A DNA stretch of 64,000 nt from CAVUAT01 sp963739545 (GTDB lineage Bacteria; Actinomycetota; Thermoleophilia; Solirubrobacterales; 70-9): contig CAVUAT010000012.1 of NCBI GenBank assembly GCA_963739545.1, forward strand, positions 1 to 64,000, in the 5' to 3' direction. Below the pieces are notes generated by a model. That model was not told the DNA's origin, did no database searches, and saw only the letters and a list, made by a program, of their open reading frames with translations. Below, piece after piece: positions 42,418 to 50,964 of this stretch; the stretch's first letter is position 1, and the number at the start of each line of letters is the position of its first letter. A program made the translations under genes and the position numbers.

Positions 42418-43131
42418 CTACTCGAAGGGGTTTGGGACCTTGATTGCGACGTTGTCGAAGATGCCGGTGACGCCTGAGGCGGGCCCCGTGCCCTTCGCGC
42501 CCGTGGTGACGACGCTGCGGCGCCCGTCGGGCTGCGTCGCCGTCGCGTCGGAGGCCGTGACCACGGTCTTGCCGTTGACGCCGACCAGGATCTGGGTGTT
42601 GTTGCCGCCGAAGTCGAAGGTGCGAAGCAGGATCACGTTCTGCTTGCCGATGCCGCGGATGAACTTCCCCTTGCCCGAGCGGTAGAGCTCCGGGCCCGTG
42701 CCGACGCCCTTGGCGTCGCGGAAGAGCTGCCAGCTCTTGGCCACCGGGCGGACGCGAAGCTCCCAGCCGGCGCTTTCGCTTACCCGCGTGCCGATCCCGA
42801 CGAAGCCCTTCTTCTGGAGCGTGCGCGGAGTGTTGGCGCCGAGTACCGCGGTCGCTGTGACCTCCGTGTCGGAGCCTGGGTCGGTCGAGTCGCCGACGAC
42901 GGAGCTGCGAAACTGGCAAGTGTTCGTCCCGGGGCCGACCGTGATCCCCATCTGCTTGTTCTGGCTCCACTTCTTGACGCACTTGGCGCCGAGGCCCTTG
43001 CTGAAGGCGTCGACATCGCCCTGGGTCGCGAACGCGTACAGAGCGACCGGGATCGGCGCGCCGAAGGCGGCGGCGGCTAGCGCTGCGGTGGCTCCGCAGG
43101 CGGCGATGAGGGCTGTCAGCTTGGTGCGCAC
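42418..43131 (-). CDS. Secreted protein of unknown function
   Basis: This 237-residue protein has a signal peptide (VRTKLTALIAACGATAALAAAAFG) and a beta-rich mature part. It includes FATQGDVDAFSKGLG, KKGFVGIGTRVSES, VRPVAKSWQLFRDAKG and ILLRTFDFGGNNTQILVGVNGKTVV. Two mature Cys could form a disulfide. The pattern suggests a lectin/LamG-like or jelly-roll domain, but I cannot assign a family. GTG at 43131 was chosen to give a proper signal peptide. Confidence 0.72.
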   Translation of the reverse strand: MRTKLTALIAACGATAALAAAAFGAPIPVALYAFATQGDVDAFSKGLGAKCVKKWSQNKQMGITVGPGTNTCQFRSSVVGDSTDPGSDTEVTATAVLGANTPRTLQKKGFVGIGTRVSESAGWELRVRPVAKSWQLFRDAKGVGTGPELYRSGKGKFIRGIGKQNVILLRTFDFGGNNTQILVGVNGKTVVTASDATATQPDGRRSVVTTGAKGTGPASGVTGIFDNVAIKVPNPFE

Positions 43132-43265
43132 GAGTTGAATTGAGGCTAGCCGGAGAACCGGCGCGAGCCTGCAATAACACCCTCCGCACCCTAATGATGC
43201 GCTGTCGCGGCGCTCGCGCAACCCATACGCCGAGACTGTGCGGTCACGGCAATACCATTAGAACC

Positions 43266-43324
43266 ATGAGACCCCACCGGGTCCTCATCATCGAGGTATG
43301 AACTACCGAGGGATTTCGACATGA
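43266..43324 (+). other. Two nested short ORFs coupled to ecm
   Basis: ATG at 43266 encodes 11 residues (Met-Arg-Pro-His-Arg-Val...) and stops at 43301. The last bases ATGA also start a second, 8-residue ORF (43298-43324), whose own ATGA overlaps the ecm start at 43321. The first peptide resembles the start of the 18-codon ORF after ccr. Leader-peptide control is possible but unproven. Confidence 0.35.
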
Positions 43325-45333
43325 GCAGCGAGCACCGCCTGCCCGAGCGCGACCGCCCGTGGGTGATGCGCACCTACGCAGGCCATTCCGACGCTCGGCG
43401 CTCCAACGAGCTCTACCGCGGCAACCTCGCTAAGGGGCAGACGGGGCTCTCGATCGCCTTCGACCTTCCCACCCAGACCGGCTACGACCCCGACCACGTG
43501 CTCGCGAGCGGGGAGGTCGGCAAGGTTGGCGTCTCGATCGTCACCAAGGGCGACATGCACGCCCTGCTCGACCAGATCCCCCTCGGCGAGATGAATACCT
43601 CGATGACGATCAACGCCACGGCCGCCTGGCTGCTAGGCCTCTACGTCACGGTCGCCGAGGAGAACGGCGTCGACCGTGCCGCCCTCGCCGGCACCACTCA
43701 GAACGACATCATCAAGGAGTTCCTGGCCCGCGGCACCTACGCGTTCCCGCCCGGCCCCTCGATGCGGCTGATCGCCGACATGGTCGCGTTCACGGTCAAC
43801 GAGATCCCGAGGTGGAACCCGATCAACGTCTGCTCCTACCACCTGCAGGAGGCGGGGGCGACCCCGGTCCAGGAGGTCGCCTACGCCCTCTCGACCGCGA
43901 TCGCCGTGCTCGACGAGGTCAAGGCGCGCGGGCAGGTCGCCAACTCCGACTTCCCCAAGGTCTTCGGCCGCATCTCCTTCTTCGTCAACGCGGGCGTCCG
44001 CTTCATCGAGGAGCACGCGAAGCTCCGCGCGATGACGCGCCTGTGGGAGCAGATCGGCCGCGAGCGCTACGGCGTCGCCGAGCCGAAGCTGCTCCGCATG
44101 AGGTACGGCGTGCAGGTCAACAGCCTCGGCCTTACCGAGTCACAGCCCGAGAACAACGTGCCCCGCATCGTGCTCGAGGCGCTGGCGGTGACCATGGGCC
44201 GTGACGCGCGGGCCCGCGCCATCCAGCTACCCGCCTGGAACGAAGCGCTCGGCCTCCCCCGCCCCTGGGACCAGCAGTGGAGCCTTCGGATCCAGCAGAT
44301 TCTCGCCAACGAGACCGACCTTCTGGAATACCCCGACATCTTCGAGGGCTCCGTCGTCATGGACGGCCTGACCGACGAGCTCGCAGACGGCGCCACAGCC
44401 GAGATGAAGACCGTCGAGGAACAGGGCGGCGCCGTCGACGCGGTCCCCTACATGAAGGCCCAGCTCGTCGAGTCCAACCGCAAGCGGCTGGCGAAGATCG
44501 AGCGCGGCGAGATCACCGTCGTCGGCCAGAACAAGTTCGTCGAGTCCGAGGACTCCCCCCTGACCACCGGCGAGGACGGTGGCATCCTCACTCCCGACCC
44601 CGAAGTGGAGCGCGAGCGCGTCGAGGCGCTCGAGCAGTGGAAGAGCGAGCGAGACCAGCCCGCCGTCGACGAGGCGCTCGCCGACCTCGCCGCAGCCGCC
44701 GCCGACGAAAGCGCCAACGTGATGCCCGCGACGATCGCCGCCGCCAAGGCGGGGGCGACCACGGGCGAGTGGTCGGCCACCCTGCGCGAGGCCTTCGGCG
44801 ACTACCGCGGCCCGACCGGCGTCACCGGCGCGCCCCAGGGCTCGAACGGGGAGCTCCTCGACGCCGCCCGCGCTCACGTCAAGAAGGTGTCGGACGCGCT
44901 CGGGCACCCGATCCGCATCCTCGTCGCCAAGCCGGGCCTCGACGGCCACTCCAACGGCGCCGAGCAGATCGCCGTCCGCGCGCGCGACGTCGGCATGGAG
45001 GTCGTCTATCAGGGCATCCGCCTCACGCCGGACGAGATCGCGGCCTCGGCCGTCCAGGAGGACGTCGACGTCGTCGGCCTCTCGATCCTCTCGGGCTCGC
45101 ACCTCGAGCTGGTCCCGCGCGTTGTCGAGCTGATCCGGGCCGAGGGCGCTGACATCCCCGTGATCGTCGGCGGGATCATCCCCCCGGGGCACGTCGAGGC
45201 CCTGAAGAAGGCCGGGATCGAGCGCGTTTACACCCCCAAGGATTTCGAAATCAACCGAATCATGGGCGAGATCGCGGACCTGGTCGCCGAACGCAACGGC
45301 CAGACCGCCGACTCCGCGCCGCAACCCGCCTAG
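43321..45333 (+). CDS. ecm: Ethylmalonyl-CoA mutase (B12-dependent)
   Basis: Ecm converts ethylmalonyl-CoA to methylsuccinyl-CoA with adenosylcobalamin. This 670-residue single-chain mutase has RTYAGHSDARRSNELYRGNL, FDLPTQTGYDPDH, and NTSMTINATA in the substrate barrel. The C-terminal B12 domain has the base-off motif D-x-H-x2-G at Asp541/His543/Gly546 (LDGHSNGAEQ). It resembles Ecm rather than methylmalonyl-CoA mutase, and the co-occurrence with ccr fits. GAGGG precedes the ATG by 8 bp. I see no cobalamin riboswitch upstream. The gene at 45336 follows 2 bp after the stop. Confidence 0.92.
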   Translation: MSSEHRLPERDRPWVMRTYAGHSDARRSNELYRGNLAKGQTGLSIAFDLPTQTGYDPDHVLASGEVGKVGVSIVTKGDMHALLDQIPLGEMNTSMTINATAAWLLGLYVTVAEENGVDRAALAGTTQNDIIKEFLARGTYAFPPGPSMRLIADMVAFTVNEIPRWNPINVCSYHLQEAGATPVQEVAYALSTAIAVLDEVKARGQVANSDFPKVFGRISFFVNAGVRFIEEHAKLRAMTRLWEQIGRERYGVAEPKLLRMRYGVQVNSLGLTESQPENNVPRIVLEALAVTMGRDARARAIQLPAWNEALGLPRPWDQQWSLRIQQILANETDLLEYPDIFEGSVVMDGLTDELADGATAEMKTVEEQGGAVDAVPYMKAQLVESNRKRLAKIERGEITVVGQNKFVESEDSPLTTGEDGGILTPDPEVERERVEALEQWKSERDQPAVDEALADLAAAAADESANVMPATIAAAKAGATTGEWSATLREAFGDYRGPTGVTGAPQGSNGELLDAARAHVKKVSDALGHPIRILVAKPGLDGHSNGAEQIAVRARDVGMEVVYQGIRLTPDEIAASAVQEDVDVVGLSILSGSHLELVPRVVELIRAEGADIPVIVGGIIPPGHVEALKKAGIERVYTPKDFEINRIMGEIADLVAERNGQTADSAPQPA

Positions 45334-45335
45334 CG

Positions 45336-45938
45336 ATGATGGCCGAAGGCGACGCGGAGATGAACGGCGACCAGAGCGCCTGGCTTCGCTGCTATCGCTG
45401 CTGGGCGCGCGACCTGGAGGTGCAGCTCCACTACGACGCGATCCTCAAGGTCGACTCCGAGACGGGCGAGCCGACCGAGCGGATCGAGGAGGTCCAGGAG
45501 GCCGTCGTCCAGTGCCTGCGCTGCCTGCACGACCAGCCCCACCTCACCATCGCCGGCGACGAGGTCTCTGAGAAGCCGAAGGTCGTCCCGGTATCCGACC
45601 GCTGGGAGCGGATGGTCGCGGGCACGCCGTGGGTCGCCTCCTGCACCGTCACGGTCGACCAGGACCAGGTCGAGAGCTGCTCCGGCGAGGGCGCGACCGA
45701 GTCGCTGACCTATGGATCGTTCGGCGAGCAGGGAGTCCGCGAGTTCTTCACGCACGTGCGGTTTCACAAGCACGACGAGGAGCGGATCATCGTCCACATG
45801 CTGGTCGAGCTCTACGCCCGGTCCTCGGAAGAGGCGAGCGAGGTGCTCGAGGGCGCGTCCCGCGGGACGCTCGAGATCACCTCGCTGGCCGAGGAGTCAC
45901 GCCCGCCGGCCCACGCCTCCCAGGACGAGGCGCACTAG
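45336..45938 (+). CDS. Zinc-ribbon protein of unknown function, coupled to ecm
   Basis: This 200-residue soluble protein has two CxxC pairs, CYRC near residue 19 and CLRC near residue 59, suggesting a structural zinc site. Beta-rich and acidic segments follow (RWERMVAGTPWVASCTVTVDQDQ, VREFFTHVRFHKHDEERIIVHMLVELYARS). Starting 2 bp after ecm, it is surely co-transcribed. I recognise no family; an accessory role in the ethylmalonyl-CoA pathway or mutase handling is inference from position. Confidence 0.72.
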   Translation: MMAEGDAEMNGDQSAWLRCYRCWARDLEVQLHYDAILKVDSETGEPTERIEEVQEAVVQCLRCLHDQPHLTIAGDEVSEKPKVVPVSDRWERMVAGTPWVASCTVTVDQDQVESCSGEGATESLTYGSFGEQGVREFFTHVRFHKHDEERIIVHMLVELYARSSEEASEVLEGASRGTLEITSLAEESRPPAHASQDEAH

Positions 45939-45946
45939 ACGCCGGA

Positions 45947-46177
45947 TGCCAGTCGGCTGCTTCATCTCGCCCGGTCGCGACCTCGACCGCTCCCTCGCCC
46001 GCGTCAAGCGCGCCGACGAGCTCAGCTTTGACCCGCCTACACGACCCACATCGCGGGGCGCGACTCGCTCTCGGTGCTGATGGCCTTCGCGGCGCACAGC
46101 GAGCGGATCCGGCTCGGCACGGGGGTTCTGCCCATCTTCGACGGCTCCTCAAGGCAGTCGCCGAGAAGCTCCTCTAG
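45947..46177 (+). pseudogene. Luciferase-like monooxygenase remnant
   Basis: The first frame (VGCFISPGRDLDRSLARVKRADEL) is the start of an LLM-class flavin/F420-dependent oxidoreductase. A one-base deletion near 46030-46035 moves the continuation (YTTHIAGRDSLSVLMAFAAH then RIRLGTGVLPIF) into another frame. From about 46145 the sequence reads LLKAVAEKLL and stops, which is the usual C-terminus of such proteins. Roughly 200 internal residues are missing. The gene is dead: a frameshift plus an internal deletion. Its strand follows the ecm operon. Confidence 0.75.
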
Positions 46178-46182
46178 AACGC

Positions 46183-47763
46183 TCAGCAGTCCTGGAGCTT
46201 GTCGCCTGCGTCGCGGCAGGAGTCGTTCCGGCCACCGCCGTTAAGCACGTCGCGGGACTTGCCGCCGTTCAGGAAGTCGCGGCCGGCGTTGCCGAGCAGC
46301 GTGTCCTTGCCGCCCTGCCCGAAGAGCCTGTCGTCGCCGTCGTCGCCGGCGAGCCGGTCCCCGCTCGCGGCGCCGAAGGCCCTGTCGTTGCCCTTGCCCG
46401 CACAGATCCGGTCCTTGCCGCCTCGGCCCTTGATCACGTCCTTGCCCGCCTGGCCCAGGATCACGTCAGGGCCCGGCGTGCCGAGGATCGTCTCGCCCTG
46501 CGCGGTTCCGACGATCGTCGGCTGCTTGCCGAAGCAGCCGGCTCCCGGCGGGGCCAGGACCTGGCGCTCGAAGGCGCCCACGTCACAGGCGGCCCCGCCC
46601 GGCCGCGGCAGGCCGCGCTGATCGGCTACGAACGGGAAGCAGCTTGGAATCGCGTCGAGAGCTGCCGAGCCGTTCAGCAGCGCGTGGGTCTGCGTCGGCC
46701 CGCCGCGGTCGGCGAGCGAGGCTAGCCCGGCCCCGAAGGCGAAGCGGTCGCCGAACGCGCTCAGGAGGTTGCACTGCGACGCACCGGCGGCGCTCGGCGC
46801 CTCGAGGTTGGCGCCCTGCGTGGCGATGCTGGCCGAGGCGATTCCGCAGTTCTCCACGCCCGCGTCGGCGATGCCGCCCGAGACGATCGTGCCCCGCAGC
46901 GTGACGCTGCCGCCCGTCGCCTGGATCGAGCCGCCGCTGGAGGCAACCGCGCCCAGGGCGGCGTTGACCGCCATGGTCGACTGGAGGACCGCCGCGGCGC
47001 CCTGCACGTAGGCGCCCCCGCCGACTGCCGCGCCGGCCGCCGAGATAGCGACGTTGTCGCTCACGGTGGAGCTCAAGATCGTCAGCAGCGCGCCGGAGGC
47101 GAGGGCCACCCCTCCCCCGACGGCGCCCGTCTGACCGCTGGCCGTGTTGCCGGAGATCGTCGACTGCGAGATCCGGTGTGAGCCGCCGGGATCGAGCCAG
47201 GCGCCCGCGCCCTGCGCCCCGGCGGCCGGCGCCGAGGCGGTGTTGCCCGCGATGGTCGAGCTCGACAGCGCCAGGGTGCCACCGTCGGCGTACACGCCGG
47301 CGCCGCGTGCGACCCCGGCGCCGCCGTGGACCTCGATCCCGTTCACGGTGACCGACGGCGTCGTCGAAGCCGGCCCGAGGTGCAGCACCCGGTCATCGCC
47401 GTCGCTGCGGATCACGGGCTGGCCCGTGCCCTGAAGCGTCAGGTCACCGCGGACGTCGAGGTCGCCGCCCGCCGCGAGGTCCTCGCCGGCGGACCCAAGC
47501 GCCAGCAGGTACTCGGCTCCGAGGTCGGGCAGAGCGATTGTGTCGCCGCCGGCGCTGCCGTTCGCCTCCTGGACCGCCGCGCGGAGGGTGCAGGTGTCGG
47601 TGTCGGGATCGAGGTCGTTCGCGTCGCAGTCGCCGTCGCTCGTGCTGCCGAGAGCGGCCTGGTCGGCGACGTTGTTGACGGTGAACGTCGCCGCCCGAGC
47701 TCTGTCTCCCCCTTGCGCGCTCGCGAGGGCCGCCACAGCGAGTGCCAGTGCGACGCGACGCAA
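46183..47763 (-). CDS. Secreted beta-helix protein with choice-of-anchor Q and RTX repeats
   Basis: This 526-residue protein has a signal peptide (about 1-24). A CSLREA-like N-terminal module (TFTVNNVAD ... DTCTLRAAVQEAN) is followed by right-handed parallel beta-helix repeats (SSSTIAGNTAS, QSTISGNTAS, SSTVSDNVAIS). A choice-of-anchor Q segment (RGGPTQTHALLNGSAALDA) follows. The C-terminal end has GGxGxDxL RTX repeats and terminal Cys. It is probably a cell-surface or secreted polysaccharide/adhesion protein; no enzyme residues can be assigned. A paralogue is at 61416. Confidence 0.88.
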   Translation of the reverse strand: MRRVALALAVAALASAQGGDRARAATFTVNNVADQAALGSTSDGDCDANDLDPDTDTCTLRAAVQEANGSAGGDTIALPDLGAEYLLALGSAGEDLAAGGDLDVRGDLTLQGTGQPVIRSDGDDRVLHLGPASTTPSVTVNGIEVHGGAGVARGAGVYADGGTLALSSSTIAGNTASAPAAGAQGAGAWLDPGGSHRISQSTISGNTASGQTGAVGGGVALASGALLTILSSTVSDNVAISAAGAAVGGGAYVQGAAAVLQSTMAVNAALGAVASSGGSIQATGGSVTLRGTIVSGGIADAGVENCGIASASIATQGANLEAPSAAGASQCNLLSAFGDRFAFGAGLASLADRGGPTQTHALLNGSAALDAIPSCFPFVADQRGLPRPGGAACDVGAFERQVLAPPGAGCFGKQPTIVGTAQGETILGTPGPDVILGQAGKDVIKGRGGKDRICAGKGNDRAFGAASGDRLAGDDGDDRLFGQGGKDTLLGNAGRDFLNGGKSRDVLNGGGRNDSCRDAGDKLQDC

Positions 47764-47764
47764 G

Positions 47765-47971
47765 CTACTCCGCGGGCTTCTGCGGCCCCTCGGCGCCCGG
47801 CTCGGAGATCGCCTTGCCGGCGGCCTTGGCCTTGTCGGAGACAGAACCCTTGCTCTTCGCGATGTCCTTTAGCTCCGCCATGTCCTCCTTCAGCGAATCG
47901 GTGCCGCCCCGCTTGTCGACCTGCTCCTTCGCCTTGTCGGCGATCTTCTTCATGCTTCGAAAGTTGACCAT
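47765..47971 (-). CDS. Small Lys/Ala-rich helical protein, antitoxin-like
   Basis: This 68-residue hydrophilic protein (MKKIADKAKEQVDKRGG, then KSKGSVSDKAKAAGKAISEPG) resembles small helical actinobacterial proteins sometimes annotated as Rv0909/MT0933-like antitoxins. No toxin partner is adjacent. AGGAGG lies 7 bp before the ATG and the gene starts 11 bp after the MaoC stop, so it belongs to the same transcript. Function uncertain. Confidence 0.6.
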   Translation of the reverse strand: MVNFRSMKKIADKAKEQVDKRGGTDSLKEDMAELKDIAKSKGSVSDKAKAAGKAISEPGAEGPQKPAE

Positions 47972-47982
47972 CTGGGTTCCTC

Positions 47983-48498
47983 CTAGCCGGGGTTCTTCTT
48001 GGGTATCAGGACGGCCCGCTTGAACTCCGCCACGAGGGTCCCGTCCTGCTTGTAGACACGCGTGTGCACCTTGACAACCCCTCGGTCAGGCTTCGACTGT
48101 GAGGGTCGCACCTCGAGGACCTCCGACTCGCAGAAGAGCGTGTCACCGTGGAACACCGGAGCCGGGTGGCTCAGGTCCTCGGTCGCGAGGTTGGCGATCG
48201 CCTTGCCCGAGACGTCGGATACCGACATTCCGAGGGCGAGGGCGTACACCAGCGGCCCGACCACCACGTTCTGCCCCTGCTGGGAGGCCGACGCGTAGAC
48301 GTCGTTCAGGTGCAGCGGATGGTGATTCATCGTGATCAGGCAGAAGAGGTGGTCGTCGGACTCGGTCACCGTCTTCGCCGGCCAGTGCTTGTAGACGGCT
48401 CCGACGTCGAACTCCTCGAGGTAGCGGCCGTAGGCATGTGCGCCCGATGCCTCGCGCTCGGCCTGGTCAGTCGTCAGCTCGTGCTTCTCGTCGCTCAT
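47983..48498 (-). CDS. MaoC-family dehydratase, candidate mesaconyl-CoA hydratase
   Basis: This 171-residue single-hotdog MaoC protein has the hydratase signature around NHHPLHLNDVYASAS (catalytic His/Asp) and the VVVGPLVYALALGMSVSDV core. In the ethylmalonyl-CoA pathway, mesaconyl-C1-CoA is hydrated to beta-methylmalyl-CoA by a MaoC-type enzyme. With ecm, the acyl-CoA dehydrogenase and the lyase nearby, that role is likely but inferred. It lacks the second hotdog domain of proteobacterial Mch. The small protein at 47765 follows 11 bp downstream. Confidence 0.83.
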   Translation of the reverse strand: MSDEKHELTTDQAEREASGAHAYGRYLEEFDVGAVYKHWPAKTVTESDDHLFCLITMNHHPLHLNDVYASASQQGQNVVVGPLVYALALGMSVSDVSGKAIANLATEDLSHPAPVFHGDTLFCESEVLEVRPSQSKPDRGVVKVHTRVYKQDGTLVAEFKRAVLIPKKNPG

Positions 48499-48571
48499 CG
48501 GTTGAGTCTTCTCCTTAGTGAAGAGGGCGCGGGATCGTACCCACCACGCCCATCCGGCGACTCCGCGGGCG

Positions 48572-48937
48572 TCAGTGGACCTTCTTGGTCCTCGCCCGTT
48601 CCTCGTGGCGCTGGAGAACCTGGGCGATGAGCTTCTGGATACCGGGGTCGCCGGTGACTTTGATTTGACCCTGCTCGTAGGCCTCGCTGTAGTCCTTGGC
48701 CACGCCCTCGGTGGCGAGCTCGTTGAAGTGCGATCGCGGAATCTCGACCGTGAGTCGCGCGTCATCGGCGAGCTCCTTCGAGACCTCCGGCCCCGGCAGC
48801 TCGACCCGGAACTGCTGCACGTCGCCCCGGCCCCGCAGCTCGAGCTCGAACACCAGCTTGAGCTTGGCGAGCGCCGGCACGTCCGCCTGAAAGCGCTCGA
48901 CCGCGGTCTTGATCAGCTCTTGGGTGGACGCGGCCAT
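48572..48937 (-). CDS. SCP2 sterol-binding-domain protein
   Basis: This 121-residue single-domain protein has the SCP2 pattern: KLVFELELRGRGDVQQFRVELPGPEVSKELADDARLTVEI, then HFNELATEGVAKDYSEAYEQGQIKVTGDPGIQKLIAQVL. SCP2 domains bind lipids or acyl-CoAs. It sits within a run of acyl-CoA genes (SDR, acyl-CoA dehydrogenase upstream; MaoC downstream) and may chaperone such substrates. Confidence 0.82.
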   Translation of the reverse strand: MAASTQELIKTAVERFQADVPALAKLKLVFELELRGRGDVQQFRVELPGPEVSKELADDARLTVEIPRSHFNELATEGVAKDYSEAYEQGQIKVTGDPGIQKLIAQVLQRHEERARTKKVH

Positions 48938-48963
48938 GGCCTGATTATTACCGCGCCCGCCTG

Positions 48964-49638
48964 CTACCAGGGAATCGGGTTGCGGTCCCGGTAGAAGCCG
49001 CCGCTGCCGGCGTCCGCATCGGTCACCAGCCAGACGGCGGTATCGGCGCCCTCGGCCACCGAGCGGGGGGCGCTAGAGCCGCCCATGTCGGTCGCGACCC
49101 AGCCCGGGCACATCGAGTTCGTGCGTATCCCCTCCTCCTCAGCCGCTAGCACCCGGGTGATCGCGTTGAGCGCGGTCTTCGACATCCGGTAGCCGATCGA
49201 GCCGCCGTTCATGTCGTCGAGCTGCCCGGCGCCGCTCGAGACGTTGACGATGCGGGCGTCGTCGCTGCTGCGCAGCAGGGGGAGCATGGCCTGAGCGAGC
49301 CGAAGCGCGCCGAAGGTGTTCGTCTCCACCACCCGGTGGGCCTCGTCGAGATCGAACTCGGCGATCGGGTCGTGCGGGCCGTAGACGCCGGCGTTGTTGA
49401 CGAGGACGTCGAGGCGCCCCGGGTCGGACTCGATCCGCCCGCGCAGCGCGCCCACGCTCGCCTGGTCGGTGACGTCGAGCTGCACGGGATCGACTCCTTC
49501 TGCCTCAGCGACGTCATCAGGGTCGCGGGCGCCCGCGAGCACCAGGAAGCCGTGATCGACGGCGAGCTGCCGCGCGATCTCGGCACCGATCCCCCGGCTC
49601 GCGCCGCTGACCAGGGCAACGCGCTGAGGATCAGCCAA
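48964..49638 (-). CDS. Short-chain dehydrogenase/reductase (carbonyl-reductase-like)
   Basis: This 224-residue SDR has the cofactor motif SGASRGIG at about 11-18, NNAG, VSSGAG with the catalytic Ser, and the active-site pair in IGYRMSKTALN. C-terminal CPGWVATDMGG and SGGFYRDRNPIPW match plant/bacterial carbonyl reductases. The substrate is unknown. It lies 11 bp after the acyl-CoA dehydrogenase stop, on the same strand. Confidence 0.87.
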   Translation of the reverse strand: MADPQRVALVSGASRGIGAEIARQLAVDHGFLVLAGARDPDDVAEAEGVDPVQLDVTDQASVGALRGRIESDPGRLDVLVNNAGVYGPHDPIAEFDLDEAHRVVETNTFGALRLAQAMLPLLRSSDDARIVNVSSGAGQLDDMNGGSIGYRMSKTALNAITRVLAAEEEGIRTNSMCPGWVATDMGGSSAPRSVAEGADTAVWLVTDADAGSGGFYRDRNPIPW

Positions 49639-49649
49639 CGGAGGTGCGC

Positions 49650-50876
49650 CTAGATTTTGTTGCGCTCAAGGAGCTTCTTGCCGATGACCATGCGCTGGAT
49701 CTCGGAGGTTCCCTCCCCGATCAGCAGCAGCGGCGCATCGCGGTAGAGGCGCTCGATCTCGTACTCCTTCGAGTAGCCGTAGCCGCCGTGGATCCGGAAC
49801 GACTCCTCGACGACCTCCTTGCCCGTCTCGGAGGCCAGCAGCTTCGCCATCCCCGCCTCGAGGTCGGAGCGCACGCCCGCGTCCTTCATGCGGGCCGCCT
49901 TGCGCGTGACCAAGCGGGCTGCCTCGATCTTCGTCGCCATGTCCGCGAGCTTGAACTGAATCGCCTGATGCTGGGCGATCGGCTTGCCGAACGTCTTGCG
50001 CTCCTGCGAGTAGCGCAGGGCGAGCTCGAGAGCCCTCTGCGCGATGCCGACGCCGCGAGCGGCGACGTTGACGCGCCCGACCTCGAGCGCGTCCATCATC
50101 TGGCCGAAGCCCTTGCCGACGCCGTCGGGACCGCCGAGGACGCGAGTCTCCGGGCAGCGGTAGCCGTCGTAGACGAGCTCGGTGGACTCGACGCCCTTGT
50201 AGCCCATCTTCTTGATCTTCGGAGGCACCTCGAGGCCCGCGAAGTCGCCCTCGTTCTTGTCGGCCCAGGGCTCCTTCTCGGTGATGAAGCAGGTCATGCC
50301 CTTGTAGGGAGGATCGGCCTTCGGGTCGTTCTTCATCAGCACAAACACGACTCCCGAGCCGAGGCCGTTGGTGACCCACATCTTCTGGCCATCGAGGACC
50401 CAATGCTCGCCGTCCTTCTTGGCGCTGCCCTTGATGCCCTGGACGTCCGAACCCACCTCGGGCTCCGACAGCGAGAAGGCAGCGCGGATCTCGCCGGTCG
50501 CCATCTTCGGCAGGAAGTAGTCCTTCTGCTCGTCGGTGCCGAACTTCATCAGCAGGTACGAGCCGATGAAGTGGGTGTTGACGACTCCCGAGATCGAGAT
50601 CCAGCCGCGCGAGAGCTCCTCGACGATCAGCGTGTAGGTGGACAGGTCGAGGCCCATGCCGCCGTACTCCTCGGGGATCGTGACTCCGAATAGCCCTAGC
50701 TCCTTCATCTGCTCGACGATCGCCTCGGGGAACTTGTCCTCGGCGTCGTACTCCTCTGCGTTCGGGAGGATCTGCTCATCGACGAACTGGCGAACCATCT
50801 CGACGATCGCCTTCTGGTCGTCGGTGAGCTCGTCGAATCCCTTGGTCTCGGTCTGCTGGGGGGTAGCTACGGCCAT
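49650..50876 (-). CDS. Acyl-CoA dehydrogenase, candidate methylsuccinyl-CoA dehydrogenase
   Basis: This 408-residue flavin enzyme has the ACAD motifs AAFSLSEPEVGSD (FAD/substrate), KMWVTNG, and the catalytic Glu in IGEGTSEIQRMVIG near the C-terminus. AAGGAG precedes the ATG. In the ethylmalonyl-CoA pathway, methylsuccinyl-CoA is oxidised to mesaconyl-CoA by an ACAD-family enzyme. Position between the MaoC hydratase and the malyl-CoA lyase supports that. The enzyme lacks the long N-terminal extension of the proteobacterial form, so a short-chain or branched-chain ACAD is an alternative. Confidence 0.88.
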   Translation of the reverse strand: MAVATPQQTETKGFDELTDDQKAIVEMVRQFVDEQILPNAEEYDAEDKFPEAIVEQMKELGLFGVTIPEEYGGMGLDLSTYTLIVEELSRGWISISGVVNTHFIGSYLLMKFGTDEQKDYFLPKMATGEIRAAFSLSEPEVGSDVQGIKGSAKKDGEHWVLDGQKMWVTNGLGSGVVFVLMKNDPKADPPYKGMTCFITEKEPWADKNEGDFAGLEVPPKIKKMGYKGVESTELVYDGYRCPETRVLGGPDGVGKGFGQMMDALEVGRVNVAARGVGIAQRALELALRYSQERKTFGKPIAQHQAIQFKLADMATKIEAARLVTRKAARMKDAGVRSDLEAGMAKLLASETGKEVVEESFRIHGGYGYSKEYEIERLYRDAPLLLIGEGTSEIQRMVIGKKLLERNKI

Positions 50877-50918
50877 GGCTCCTTCTCGGTCGTTTGCCGC
50901 GGTTGAAAGACGGTGCGC

Positions 50919-50937
50919 CGCCCGCATTGGGCGGGCG
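50919..50937 (-). terminator. GC hairpin between PadR gene and acyl-CoA dehydrogenase
   Basis: The 7-bp arms CGCCCGC/GCGGGCG surround ATTGG, 27 bp beyond the PadR stop on the minus strand. There is no T-tract. It probably separates the PadR transcript from the dehydrogenase operon. Confidence 0.4.
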
Positions 50938-50964
50938 ACGCGGAGCCATCAAGGATACGGGGAG

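Noticed and set aside
43132..43320. Cobalamin riboswitch upstream of ecm
   Set aside because: I looked for the conserved B12 box and the expected hairpins and did not find them; the leader is short and contains small ORFs instead.
47765..47971. Toxin-antitoxin module
   Set aside because: The small protein resembles antitoxin-annotated proteins, but no toxin-like partner is adjacent.
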